The notes beneath the pieces are model-generated. The model saw only the letters and a program-made list of their open reading frames with translations. It made no database searches and had not been told where the DNA came from. A program made the position numbers and the translations under genes. Below, piece by piece: positions 18,276 to 26,909 of a stretch of 64,000 nucleotides of DNA. The stretch is from contig CAMATH010000012.1 of assembly GCA_945860955.1 (NCBI GenBank), positions 1-64,000 of the forward strand. Reading direction: 5' to 3'. The stretch comes from Planctomicrobium piriforme. GTDB lineage: Bacteria > Planctomycetota > Planctomycetia > Planctomycetales > Planctomycetaceae. Positions within the stretch are counted from its first letter, which is position 1, and each line of letters starts with the position of its first letter.

Positions 18276-18332
18276 GGGGGGGAAGGATGAGGGATGAAGG
18301 CGGAAGGATGAAGAAGGGAGAAAGGGCGGGGG
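18276..18332. repeat. Purine-rich low-complexity spacer between moaE and moaA
   Basis: The plus strand is almost all G and A over 57 bases, with short imperfect repeats of the GGATGA/GGAAGGATGA type. It holds no gene. In the operon mRNA this is a pyrimidine-rich (C/U) spacer. No hairpin is evident. It may be a slippage-prone tract. Confidence 0.6.
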
Positions 18333-18758
18333 TTAGGGGGATTTTTTGAGGCCGGGGTGGATCCATTCTTTGGTGCCGTCGTCCCAGTTTTCTTGTTTCC
18401 AGATCGGGACGACTTCTTTGAGGGTGTCGATCAGCCATCGGCCCGCTTCAAATGCCTGGTCGCGGTGTGGGGTGCTGACTGCGACTGCGACGCTGATGTC
18501 TCCCAGTTCCATGGTTCCCAGGCGATGCACGATCGCCGCTTTGACGATCGGCCACCGCGCGCGGGCTTGTTCCAGCAGCTCGGCCATCTTCGACTCAGCC
18601 ATCTGCGAATAGGCTTCATAGTCAAGTCGCAGTGTCTGTCGGCCGTGGGTGAATTCTCGCACCGTTCCCAGGAACAGCACGACCGCGCCAGCGGCGTTCG
18701 AACGAACCTGTTCGGTCAGTGCAGCGAAATCGATCGGGTCGTTGGTCAGTTGAATCAT
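18333..18758 (-). CDS. moaE: Molybdopterin synthase catalytic subunit MoaE
   Basis: This 141-residue protein has the MoaE core: GAVVLFLGTVREFTHGR, LDYEAYSQMAESKM, the loop VHRLGTMELGD, and the active-site stretch with the catalytic Lys in KEVVPIWKQE. MoaE, with the thiocarboxylated MoaD tail inserted in its active site, turns cyclic pyranopterin monophosphate into molybdopterin. Length and motifs are normal. The gene follows moaD after 27 bases. Confidence 0.95.
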   Translation of the reverse strand: MIQLTNDPIDFAALTEQVRSNAAGAVVLFLGTVREFTHGRQTLRLDYEAYSQMAESKMAELLEQARARWPIVKAAIVHRLGTMELGDISVAVAVSTPHRDQAFEAGRWLIDTLKEVVPIWKQENWDDGTKEWIHPGLKKSP

Positions 18759-18785
18759 GCGAGATCGGAGAAGAACCGGTAAACG

Positions 18786-19031
18786 TCAGCCGCCACTCAC
18801 AGGGGGAAAACAGGCGACTTCGAGCCCCTCCGCCAGGGATTGCGCATCCCCCGCGTATTCCTGACCGACCGCGACCAGCAAATGAGGAGAGAGCGGGGCG
18901 AGAGCCGGGCAGGCGCGGGCGAGCGCCTGTTTCAGCTCAAGCACGGTCGCCGGCTCGCTGACATCGACTTCGAGCTGCGACGTCCCCGCGAGGTCGCGGG
19001 CGCGGGCGAACAGTTTGACGGCGAGTTTCAT
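18786..19031 (-). CDS. moaD: Molybdopterin synthase sulfur carrier subunit MoaD
   Basis: This 81-residue ubiquitin-like protein starts at ATG 19031, which overlaps the stop of the upstream dehydrogenase gene by 4 bases (ATGA). The start MKLAVKLFARARDLAG and the C-terminal PPVSGG are typical. The Gly-Gly end is adenylated and thiocarboxylated to carry sulfur into molybdopterin. The adenylating enzyme (MoeB type) is not in the window. The first half of the longer open frame here lies inside the dehydrogenase gene and was left out. Confidence 0.92.
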   Translation of the reverse strand: MKLAVKLFARARDLAGTSQLEVDVSEPATVLELKQALARACPALAPLSPHLLVAVGQEYAGDAQSLAEGLEVACFPPVSGG

Positions 19032-22015
19032 GTCACCAGGAGTTTCTTCCGCGAGGGACGCAGCTTGTGTTTCAATTCGGGCATCAACCCGTACGCGAGC
19101 GCCAGCAGCTTGAGCGGATGCAGCGTCGGGGTGGCGGTCCCCTGTTCCATCTGCATCTTGCAGCCGCTGCATTCCGTGGTTCCAACCACCAAGTCGGTCT
19201 GACGCATCCTCGAAATCAACCCCCAGCCGATCCGTATCGACTGAGCGAAGTTGGCCTGCGTCATACCCCAGGTGCCGGCCATTCCGGAACAGCCGTGTTC
19301 CATCCTATGAATCTTAAGGCCCGGGATCAAACCGAGCAGATCCGCCAGCGGCGTTCCCGCCCCCAGAGATCGCAGGTGGCACGGGGTGTGATACCCGATC
19401 ACCAGATCCAGCCGTTGCATGTCGGTCCGCAACAGCTTCTCACCATGCAGTCGCGCGAGGTACGCTCCCGCCTCAATCGTCTGCCGGGCGACAATCTCAA
19501 CATCCGGGTGATCGACCAGCAGCGGATACTCCTGTTTGAGGCACAATGCCGCCGACGGTTCCGTACAGACAATCTCACACCCTTCCCGGGCGAAGTCGGC
19601 CAGTTCCCTCAGATTTCGCACCGCCAGTTCCCGCGCCCCTTCCAGATCACCCGCCGAGATCAGCGCCATCCCCGATGTCGTCTGCAGCGGCGGAACATAA
19701 ACCGGAATGCGATGATGCTTCAAAATCGCGACGAACGCCCGGGCCAGTTCCGGATCGTGGTAGTTCGCGTAATGATCGACAAAGAACACCACCGGCCGGT
19801 TCGCCCCCCGCAGTCCCGGACGGGTGAGCAATTCGCGCTGTGCCAGCCGCAGAAAATTGCGCCGGGCGAATGGCGGCAGCTTCCGCAACCTCGAAACACC
19901 GGTCGCCTTCTCGATCAGCCACCGCATCGCGGGGTTTTCGAGCGCCCAGTTGATCGCGACCGAGGCCGCGCTGCCAATCGTCCCCAGGGTGTACATCCGC
20001 GATAACACCCAGTCGGCCCGACCCAACCCCTCTTCGACCACAAATCCCGCCTTCGCCTCAATCATCAGGTGCGGAATATCGACGTTGGAAGGACATTCGG
20101 GAACGCACTGCTTGCAGTTGTAACACAGGTCGGCCAACCGCTTGAATTCGGGGGTCTTCAGCGAGTCGGCCGGCAAATCGCCCGACAGCAGTTGCCGCAT
20201 CAGGTTCGCCTTCGCGCGAGGACTCGCTTCCTCGGTCGGCTCCACCCGAAACAACGGGCACATCCGCAACTCGGGTTCACGCGTGCGACATTGGCCGCAA
20301 CCGTTGCAGCGGGAAGCCGCCAGCAAGACTTCGGGTGCGGTCCACTTCAACTGCAATTCGACCGTCGCCGTCGGCTCCACCGGAGCGGGTCGCAGGTTCT
20401 TTGTCGCCAGTTCGCGATCATCGGTGATCACTTTCCCCGGGTTGAACAGCCCCGCCGGGTCAAACAGCCGCTTGATCTCGCGAAAGACTTCGTACAATGG
20501 ACCGTACTGATCCTGGATATAGGCCGACCGCGACAGGCCGGCACCATGCTCACCGCTGATCGTCCCCCCCACCTGGTACACCACGTCGTACAAATCGCGG
20601 GCGATCTCGTCGAGCTGCCGGGCGGTCTCCGGCCCGGGTGGGGGCAGAAACGGTCGCAGGTGAACCTGTCCCGCCGCCGCATGCGCGTACAACGACGCGA
20701 TCACCCGATGTTTGCGAAACACCCCCTGCGCCCGCACCAGAAACTCGTTCAGCGCCGCCGGTGGAACCGCGACGTCCTCCACAAACGGCAGCGGCCGCAC
20801 CACTCCCGGCATCCGCGCCAACAGGGGAACCACCGTTTCTGGAAGCGACCACAGAAAATCGACTTCTTCGGGGGTCTCCGCCAAGTGCGCCACCAGATCA
20901 CCACCGACGGTCGCCTCGGCCGCCGCGACCACCAGTCGCAACCGCCGCGAGACCTCGGCTGCCGAATAGCCAGTCTGTTCCACAATCAGCGCCGTCTCGG
21001 CGGTCGCCGGGATCAGCGTGCGAAATCGGGCGTCACCATCGCACGCCAGACTGAGAACGCGCCGGTCCAGTAGATCACACGCCGACGGATCGTGCGGAAT
21101 CAACACTTGAACCGTCCGTACGGCAGCCTCCAGATGCGGAAAAAGCAACAAGGCGACTCCCCGATGTTTGGGGAGCGGCATCGTATGCAGCGTCGCCGAG
21201 GTGGTCAGCGCCAACGTTCCTTCCGACCCCACCAGAAATCGAGCCGCGTCGAGCGTCTCCCCTGTCAGAATCCCCCGCAGGTAATAACCGCAGCGGTTGC
21301 GTGGCAGCGACGGTTGATGCCGAGCGATCAAGTCCCGGCTGCGCTCGAGAATATCGGCGAGTTTCGCGATCAGAGACTGGTCGAGCGCGAGATCGGTTGG
21401 CGTGACTTCTCCCGCCCGCAATCGCGCTTCGAAGTCAGTGCGAATCTGGCGGGCGGCGTCGACGTTCTCCCGTCCAACGGTCATTTGCGACCCGTTCGCG
21501 AGTACCAGGTCCAGCGAGGCGACATGGTCGCGGGTGGAACCGACCCGGATGGAATGCGAACCGGCGGCGTCCACCGCCAACATGCTGCCAATCGTCGTCA
21601 CGCTGGAATTCGACGGGTCGGGAGGAAAGTACCGTCCGTAGGGACGCAGCACGCGGTTCAACTGACTGTAGACAATTCCCGGTTGCACTCGCACGGTCTT
21701 GTCGTCGATCGCTTCGACGTGCCGCATGAACCGGGAGAAATCGAGAACCAGTCCTTCACCCAGCGAATCGCCAGCGATCCCTGTGCCGGAACCCCGGGCG
21801 AATACGGGAATTTGTTCGGCGGCCGCAAATTTGACCACCGCCACCACATCGGCCGCGTCGCGGGGGGCGATCACTGCCAGCGGGGGAATCTGGTACAGGC
21901 TGCCGTCGGTGGCGTACAGCGAAATCGTCAGCGGATCGGTGCGGACTTCGCCACGAATCTGGGGAGAAAGATCCTCCCGGATGCGTGCGCGATGTTCGTC
22001 GACCTCAGAGAGCAT
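19028..22015 (-). CDS. FAD-linked oxidase with 4Fe-4S and CCG domains (YdiJ / D-2-hydroxyacid dehydrogenase-like)
   Basis: This large 995-residue protein has a GlcD-type FAD domain first: VFARGSGTGIAGDSLGEGLVLDFSRF, DPSNSSVTTIGSMLAVDAAG and a long C-terminal cap with the conserved SGEHGAG. Two ferredoxin-like clusters follow at about 575-660 (CNGCGQC with a later Cys, and CYNCKQCVPEC). A cysteine-rich heterodisulfide-reductase/GlpC-type domain ends it (YHTPCHLRSLGAG, HGCSGMAGTWG, TTECSGCKMQM). Domain order and length match E. coli YdiJ, reported as a D-2-hydroxyglutarate dehydrogenase, and other fused D-lactate dehydrogenases. Its 4-base overlap with moaD is unexpected, because this enzyme uses FAD and Fe-S rather than Moco. 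The substrate is unproven. Confidence 0.9.
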   Translation of the reverse strand: MLSEVDEHRARIREDLSPQIRGEVRTDPLTISLYATDGSLYQIPPLAVIAPRDAADVVAVVKFAAAEQIPVFARGSGTGIAGDSLGEGLVLDFSRFMRHVEAIDDKTVRVQPGIVYSQLNRVLRPYGRYFPPDPSNSSVTTIGSMLAVDAAGSHSIRVGSTRDHVASLDLVLANGSQMTVGRENVDAARQIRTDFEARLRAGEVTPTDLALDQSLIAKLADILERSRDLIARHQPSLPRNRCGYYLRGILTGETLDAARFLVGSEGTLALTTSATLHTMPLPKHRGVALLLFPHLEAAVRTVQVLIPHDPSACDLLDRRVLSLACDGDARFRTLIPATAETALIVEQTGYSAAEVSRRLRLVVAAAEATVGGDLVAHLAETPEEVDFLWSLPETVVPLLARMPGVVRPLPFVEDVAVPPAALNEFLVRAQGVFRKHRVIASLYAHAAAGQVHLRPFLPPPGPETARQLDEIARDLYDVVYQVGGTISGEHGAGLSRSAYIQDQYGPLYEVFREIKRLFDPAGLFNPGKVITDDRELATKNLRPAPVEPTATVELQLKWTAPEVLLAASRCNGCGQCRTREPELRMCPLFRVEPTEEASPRAKANLMRQLLSGDLPADSLKTPEFKRLADLCYNCKQCVPECPSNVDIPHLMIEAKAGFVVEEGLGRADWVLSRMYTLGTIGSAASVAINWALENPAMRWLIEKATGVSRLRKLPPFARRNFLRLAQRELLTRPGLRGANRPVVFFVDHYANYHDPELARAFVAILKHHRIPVYVPPLQTTSGMALISAGDLEGARELAVRNLRELADFAREGCEIVCTEPSAALCLKQEYPLLVDHPDVEIVARQTIEAGAYLARLHGEKLLRTDMQRLDLVIGYHTPCHLRSLGAGTPLADLLGLIPGLKIHRMEHGCSGMAGTWGMTQANFAQSIRIGWGLISRMRQTDLVVGTTECSGCKMQMEQGTATPTLHPLKLLALAYGLMPELKHKLRPSRKKLLVT

Positions 22016-22091
22016 GACGGCGGTGGATGGGAGTAGAGGAAACCACTTTGGACCGAATCAGACGGACGTTTGTCGGCACGTCACCCGGGAA

Positions 22092-22571
22092 TCATCCCTC
22101 GGCTCGGGGGGCGCTGGAACGGGCCTCGGCGACGCGGGCCGCTTCCTGGCGATAGCGTTCGGCGGTCTCCAGATTAAACGCCGGGAACTCGCTTCCGGGG
22201 GTTGGATCGCGATACCGTGCAGAACAGCGGTAGCAGACCAGGACGTCGGGCATCAAAGTGTACAGCAGCAGGTCGGTGAACGCGAAGAAAAGCAGCACGG
22301 CCATGGCCGTTCCCGGCATGTAGAAGGCGATGGCAAGGGTGCTGCCGATCGCACCGAGGGCGACCATCGCGACCCCCAGCTTTTGTGGGAAATCTTTCTG
22401 CCGCCAGAGATCTTCGCAACCGCAGACCAGGCATTTGGCGGGCCGTTCGGGGGCGGTTTGCGCGGGAGTGGGGCGCGACCACTGGCAGTGCGGGCAGGTG
22501 AGCGGATCACCCGCCGACGCGAGCTGGCGAAGTTGCGCCTCACAGTGCGGACAGCGAAAACGGACGAGCAT
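22092..22571 (-). CDS. Zinc-ribbon membrane protein of unknown function
   Basis: This 159-residue protein opens with a zinc ribbon (FRCPHC and LTCPHC). A second Cys group follows (KCLVCGCEDLW). Two membrane helices lie at about 65-110, and a last CxxC (VCYRC) near 118 sits ahead of a charged tail. The pattern of a short cytoplasmic zinc ribbon with two helices is common in planctomycetes under no gene name. It is 76 bases upstream of the dehydrogenase on the same strand and may be the first gene of that operon. It is divergent from the transporter gene at 22724. Confidence 0.8.
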   Translation of the reverse strand: MLVRFRCPHCEAQLRQLASAGDPLTCPHCQWSRPTPAQTAPERPAKCLVCGCEDLWRQKDFPQKLGVAMVALGAIGSTLAIAFYMPGTAMAVLLFFAFTDLLLYTLMPDVLVCYRCSARYRDPTPGSEFPAFNLETAERYRQEAARVAEARSSAPRAEG

Positions 22572-22723
22572 GGAGAAAGGTCGTGATCAACAAGGGGGGA
22601 ATGGTCCCGGGTTCTCGCCAGTATACACAACCGGCGGCTCAAAATGAGACTTTTGACACCGGTTCCAACGACGGATCGGCCGACTCAATTGCATTCCCTC
22701 CCCCCGACCGCTATCCAGGGACC

Positions 22724-23920
22724 ATGCCGAATTTCCTCAAACAACACTGGTTCTTGACCACCCTGGCAATGTTGATTGTCAGCGGGCTGTCTATCGGCCT
22801 GACAGAAGCCGGGCCGACCGTCAAACAGTACTCCGACCACCTCGACCCTCGCTGGGTGACGGCCGGTGTTCTGTTGTTAATGTCGTTCAGTCTCGACAGC
22901 GGCAAACTGTGGGCGGCCTTCAAGGCTCCAGGGCCTGTTCTGCTGGGGTTCCTGCTGAATTACGGACTGGTCCCGGTTGTGGCGTGGATACTCATGCCAT
23001 TGCAGCAAATGGCGGACTTTCGCTACGGCCTGATGGTCGCGGCGACCGTTCCTTGTACGACTGCCGCCGCCTCGGTGATGACGCGCAAAGCGGGGGGAAA
23101 TGACGCGATCTCTCTGCTGACTACTCTTTCCACAAATCTGAGCTGCTTTGTTCTGACACCGCTCTGGCTCCGGGGAACGACCGGGGCGAGTGCCGAGTAT
23201 GACACTTGGAAACTGGTCTCCGATCTCATCCAGGCGGTTCTGGTACCGACCTTGATCGGTCAGGGTCTGCGACTGATTCCGTCCCCCAAAGCGTTCGCGA
23301 ACCGGTACAAAACGCAAATCAGTATCGCGGCTCAGGTGCTGATTGAAGTGATGGTCTTCTCGGCGGCGCTCAAAGCGGGAATGACGCTCTACACGATGAA
23401 CCAGCCAGTCACCCCGCCGGCCGTCTCGGGCGCAGTCTCCGCCGACCCGCGGGCCGCGACCCCGCCCGCCACGCAGGATCGCGAGGCCGAAGGCGGCGGC
23501 AAAATTCCTTCAGACAAACCGAACGCCCCGGCTGGATCGGATACGGACGCTGTGGTACCGCAACAGCCAGCCGTTCCCGCAGCCAGTCCCCGTGAAAAGG
23601 TGACACCGCAGGCACTGCTCGTTGCGCTCGCGAGCTGTGCCGGCACGCACCTGCTGGTTTTAACGATCGGCTGGTACGCGTCGCGCGCGCTCGGGTTCAC
23701 GGATGGAGAGGCGTCGGCGGTCGCGTTTTCCGGCAGTCAAAAGACGTTGCCGATCGGACTCTACATCGCCACCGCGACCTTTGGTGCGACCTACCCGTTC
23801 GCGATGTTTCCCATGCTGCTGTATCACACCTCGCAGCTCTTTCTCGACACAGCGATTGCCAGCCGACTGGCCGCGCGAGAGAATCCGGCTCCCCCCGCCC
23901 CCCCGCCAATGTCTGGTTGA
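22724..23920 (+). CDS. Bile acid:sodium symporter (BASS) family transporter with central low-complexity insertion
   Basis: The ATG at 22724 has CAGGGACC just before it and gives 398 residues. The family core is visible: SFSLDSGKLWAAF, the first transport-site loop VPCTTAAASVMTRKAGGND, LTTLSTNLSCF, and near the end the second crossing region AFSGSQKTLPIGLYIAT. The topology is about 9-10 helices. Between the two halves, at about residues 225-305, lies a hydrophilic Pro/Ala/Gly/Asp stretch unlike standard BASS proteins, possibly a long periplasmic or cytoplasmic loop. Relatives carry bile acids, pyruvate or sulfate-linked solutes with sodium. The PQQ-propeller gene follows after 13 bases, so the two may be co-transcribed. 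Confidence 0.82.
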   Translation: MPNFLKQHWFLTTLAMLIVSGLSIGLTEAGPTVKQYSDHLDPRWVTAGVLLLMSFSLDSGKLWAAFKAPGPVLLGFLLNYGLVPVVAWILMPLQQMADFRYGLMVAATVPCTTAAASVMTRKAGGNDAISLLTTLSTNLSCFVLTPLWLRGTTGASAEYDTWKLVSDLIQAVLVPTLIGQGLRLIPSPKAFANRYKTQISIAAQVLIEVMVFSAALKAGMTLYTMNQPVTPPAVSGAVSADPRAATPPATQDREAEGGGKIPSDKPNAPAGSDTDAVVPQQPAVPAASPREKVTPQALLVALASCAGTHLLVLTIGWYASRALGFTDGEASAVAFSGSQKTLPIGLYIATATFGATYPFAMFPMLLYHTSQLFLDTAIASRLAARENPAPPAPPPMSG

Positions 23921-23933
23921 TCGAGGTCGCGTC

Positions 23934-25235
23934 ATGAATCAGATGAACCACCTGAACACATCCGCTCGTCCGTTCCTGGGGCTGTTTCTGGCGACGCTGT
24001 GTCTTGGCGTCTGGGCCGCTCCCTCGCAGGGCGAGGACTGGCCACGCTGGGGCGGCCCGCGTGGCGACGAAACCTGGCGCGGCCCCACGCTCCCCGCGAT
24101 GTGGCCGAAGCAGGGTTTGAAACGGGTCTGGCAACGCGAATTGGGAGGCGGGTACGGGGGAGTGGCTGTCGTCGTGGGAAAGGTCTACGTCATGGATCGA
24201 CAGACGGAGCCTGTCGAACGGGAACGGCTGGTCTGCCGGGACGCCGAGACGGGGGCCGACATCTGGGTCCACGAATACCCGGTGGAATACGGCAAACTCG
24301 ACTACGGCAACGGACCAAGGGGAACTCCCACAATCGCCGACGGGCGGGTGTACACGCTCGGTGCGCTCGGCGGTCTGGCATGCGTCGACGCGAAGACCGG
24401 CAAGTCGGTCTGGCACCACGATCTCAAGGCGACGCACGGAGCGCGCATTCCCGCCTGGGGATTGGCTGCTTCTCCCCTCTTGTGGAACGAACTGGTGATC
24501 GTGCATCCCGGCGGAGCGGAGGGGGCCTGTCTGATCGCGTTTGACCGGCTGACGGGGGCGGAACGCTGGCGTTGCGGTGACGACCCCGCCGGCTACGCCA
24601 CGCCAATCGTGGTAGAGTCTCCCGCCGGCCCGCAGTTGATCTGCTGGACTCCCGAAAACATATTGGGGGTCGACCCCGCGACCGGCAAACTGAACTGGAA
24701 GATTCCTTACAAAGTCACCTATGGCGTCTCGATCGCCACCCCCATCTATTATGAGAACCTGGTTCTAGTCTCGGGGTATTGGGAGGGATCGAAGGCGGTT
24801 CGGCTGGGAAAGAGCGCCAAGTTCGCGGAAATCGCCTGGGAGGAGAACAAATTCCTGCGGGGACTGATGGCGCAGCCGATTTATCGCGACAAGCATGTCT
24901 ACACCATCGACAAGCAATTCGGTTTGACCTGTTTCGAATTGGCGACCGGCAAAAAGCGGTGGGACTGCGGCAACACCGTGGTGGAGCGCGGCCGCAATCC
25001 GCAGGCGACGCTGACCTGGATTGGCGATGAAGACCGGGCACTCATCCTGAACGAGAACGGCGACCTGATTCTGGCGCGACTCAATCCCAAGCAATACCAG
25101 GAACAGGGCCGAACCCACATTATCGATCGCAAAGAGAACTCCCCAATCTGGGCCCACCCGGCCTACGCGGGCAAACGGGTGTATGTTCGGAGCGACACGG
25201 AACTGGTCTGTGTGGAATTGCCGGCGGAGCGGTAG
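23934..25235 (+). CDS. Exported PQQ-binding-like beta-propeller protein
   Basis: The ATG at 23934 gives 433 residues with a signal peptide (PFLGLFLATLCLGVWAAPSQG). The body repeats about seven propeller blades, each with the pattern GKVY or GRVYTL, then an acid-Ala-x-Thr-Gly-x turn (CRDAETGADIW, CVDAKTGKSVW, AFDRLTGAERW, GVDPATGKLNW), the mark of PQQ-like repeats. It starts with EDWPRWGGPRGD, typical of the abundant exported planctomycete family. There are no residues that show real PQQ binding. The function is unknown, perhaps scaffold or ligand binding in the periplasm. It overlaps neither neighbour and follows the transporter closely. Confidence 0.88.
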   Translation: MNQMNHLNTSARPFLGLFLATLCLGVWAAPSQGEDWPRWGGPRGDETWRGPTLPAMWPKQGLKRVWQRELGGGYGGVAVVVGKVYVMDRQTEPVERERLVCRDAETGADIWVHEYPVEYGKLDYGNGPRGTPTIADGRVYTLGALGGLACVDAKTGKSVWHHDLKATHGARIPAWGLAASPLLWNELVIVHPGGAEGACLIAFDRLTGAERWRCGDDPAGYATPIVVESPAGPQLICWTPENILGVDPATGKLNWKIPYKVTYGVSIATPIYYENLVLVSGYWEGSKAVRLGKSAKFAEIAWEENKFLRGLMAQPIYRDKHVYTIDKQFGLTCFELATGKKRWDCGNTVVERGRNPQATLTWIGDEDRALILNENGDLILARLNPKQYQEQGRTHIIDRKENSPIWAHPAYAGKRVYVRSDTELVCVELPAER

Positions 25236-25287
25236 GAAATAGCGTCTTCCTCGGGACCAATACGATCGCGGCGGTTCTGACAGCGGC

Positions 25288-25437
25288 TTACTGATCCCAG
25301 ATCTGTTCTGGAGTCACTCCAAGCGCTTTGGCAGTTTTCTCAACCGTCTTGCGTTGTGGACGCGATTGCCGGGAGAGCAGCATCGAGATCGCGGGCTGGC
25401 CAACTCCAATTTCGAACGCGAGCCGCTCTTGCGTCAT
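25288..25437 (-). CDS. 49-residue XRE-type helix-turn-helix protein
   Basis: A minus-strand frame of 49 residues, starting at ATG 25437 (or GTG 25440), reads as a whole HTH domain: MTQERLAFEIGVGQPAIS, then LLSRQSRPQRKTVEKTAKAL and the end GVTPEQIWDQ. The turn and recognition helix positions (GVGQPAISMLL) and the closing ALGVTPEQIW fit the XRE/Cro family. It binds DNA if expressed. It is shorter than usual, and the upstream codons in frame do not add a recognisable helix, so it may be an antitoxin-like minimal regulator or the trimmed end of a longer one. No toxin is next to it. Confidence 0.6.
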   Translation of the reverse strand: MTQERLAFEIGVGQPAISMLLSRQSRPQRKTVEKTAKALGVTPEQIWDQ

Positions 25438-25659
25438 CACTTGAAGTTTGAAGCCGGAAATGGAGGCGATTGTATCGCATTACAAGGTTGCCGACCCGCA
25501 GTCTGATGGGAAGGAAGAGTCGGCCAAGCGGGAGTAGTCAAGCTATCGACATTTGGGAATCACACGAAATTGAATCGCGGACCGTCATGAATAACGATTG
25601 GAAAGTGGAAAGGGGTTATGACTCTCATCCATGGGACAATCACGGTTCGTCGCTCGGTT

Positions 25660-26505
25660 TTAGGTCGGAGACACCAGCTTCGCACCACATCGTGAACAAC
25701 AGTCGGAATCCTTGACCAACGTCGGGGCAACGGGAGTCGTCCCGGACGCTGGGGGCGTTTGCAACAGCAGTCGGTTGATGCGACGAACCAGCCACTCTCG
25801 TTCTGCGATGGAAACAGGCGATCGAATTCGAATCTCAGGCGTGGCGCTAATCACGACCGACACCACGGAATACCCTTTAACCGACGCCACGGGATACCCT
25901 ATATGAGGCCCCTGCCAAGGGTATTCAACTACCAGTTCGGCTCGCGTTCCTGAGCTCACCGTGGCACGCCGGCTGCGTTTGAACCCAAACACCCTTGACT
26001 GGGCCACCACCTGTGTCGAATCGACATAAAGAAACAACACTTCAAATCGCCGCCAGACAGCCGCGCCGATGCACATCAGACCGATCATTACCATCACTGC
26101 CACCACAAAGAGAGTCGCGACTGGATGCTTGATGACTCGACTTCTATCAATCCCGTCTCCGACGAACCCCAGAGCCACAATCGCCGCAAGGAATGCGATG
26201 TAGAACAACGGAAATAATGAAAACTCACCGTCCCTTGGCAGCAACTTCAGAATCAGCTTGTCTTCGGCAGTCGAAAGTAGCCGAATTCTTTTCTGCTTCT
26301 GTAGCGAATCCGATTCGAAAGCCGTCTGTATCTCGTCATCTGAAATCCGAATTCCGTCGAGATTGACGAATTCTGCGTCCGGCAAACCGACGCGATCCTC
26401 TCCAGCACGAGTCGGCTGAACTTCACCAGCAATTTGGGGAACGCCAACTGAAGTCAACGGCAAAAGACAATTCGAACAAACATTGCCGTTTTCGCTGTTG
26501 CTCAC
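25660..26505 (-). CDS. Membrane protein with CxxC pairs at both termini, unknown function
   Basis: This 281-residue protein opens with CSNC at about residues 10-13 and closes with CSRCG about ten residues from the end, so one zinc ribbon could be built from both ends. Between them lie an acidic segment, two membrane helices at about 97-115 and 130-150, and a beta-rich domain with YVDSTQVVAQSRVFGFKRSRR that looks like a PH-like or DUF-type fold. No function is known. Codon and base use seem less GC-rich than in the neighbours. The start MSNSENGNVCSNC is the only sensible one. Confidence 0.65.
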   Translation of the reverse strand: MSNSENGNVCSNCLLPLTSVGVPQIAGEVQPTRAGEDRVGLPDAEFVNLDGIRISDDEIQTAFESDSLQKQKRIRLLSTAEDKLILKLLPRDGEFSLFPLFYIAFLAAIVALGFVGDGIDRSRVIKHPVATLFVVAVMVMIGLMCIGAAVWRRFEVLFLYVDSTQVVAQSRVFGFKRSRRATVSSGTRAELVVEYPWQGPHIGYPVASVKGYSVVSVVISATPEIRIRSPVSIAEREWLVRRINRLLLQTPPASGTTPVAPTLVKDSDCCSRCGAKLVSPT

Positions 26506-26909
26506 GCGTTAGTCCTTCAGGCTTTGACAAACCAATGTCTTCGCCCGCTCCCTCGACTGACCGGACGACTTCATCGGCAAAGTGGATTCTGTTGAGCATC
26601 GAATTGCAGGCAGAACCAGATTTGGTATTTTACTCGGCGGGAGATCTTTCGTCAATTGTCATCATCAAACACACTTTTTGAGATGTGACGGCGAAACAGC
26701 CGGTGTCCACAATCCCCCGATAATCCCACTGTTGGGTCGATGCCGCTTGCCGGACCGTCATGCGCGGCATCACGAGCAAAGTTTTCCCAGTTATGGCGTT
26801 ATTGAAGAACCAAAGAAAGCAAAGTACCGCATCGCAATCGATTCGCATTGGTTTCGCGCCGCGAGAACCTCACCTTTGGGACGGTGATTGGAGGGCCTCC
26901 ATCCCAAAA
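26506..26909. other. Low-GC gap with no recognised gene
   Basis: This 404-base stretch lies between the zinc-ribbon membrane protein and the Nramp-like tail. It is visibly more AT-rich than the rest. Short frames exist on both strands, including a 72-codon minus-strand one at 26630-26848 with an amphipathic pattern, but none matches a family I know. It may hold the decayed remains of a gene. Confidence 0.4.

Noticed and set aside
26630-26848. 72-codon minus-strand frame in the low-GC gap
   Set aside because: It has a coding-like look but no family, no ribosome site and no clear upstream part; left as unassigned.
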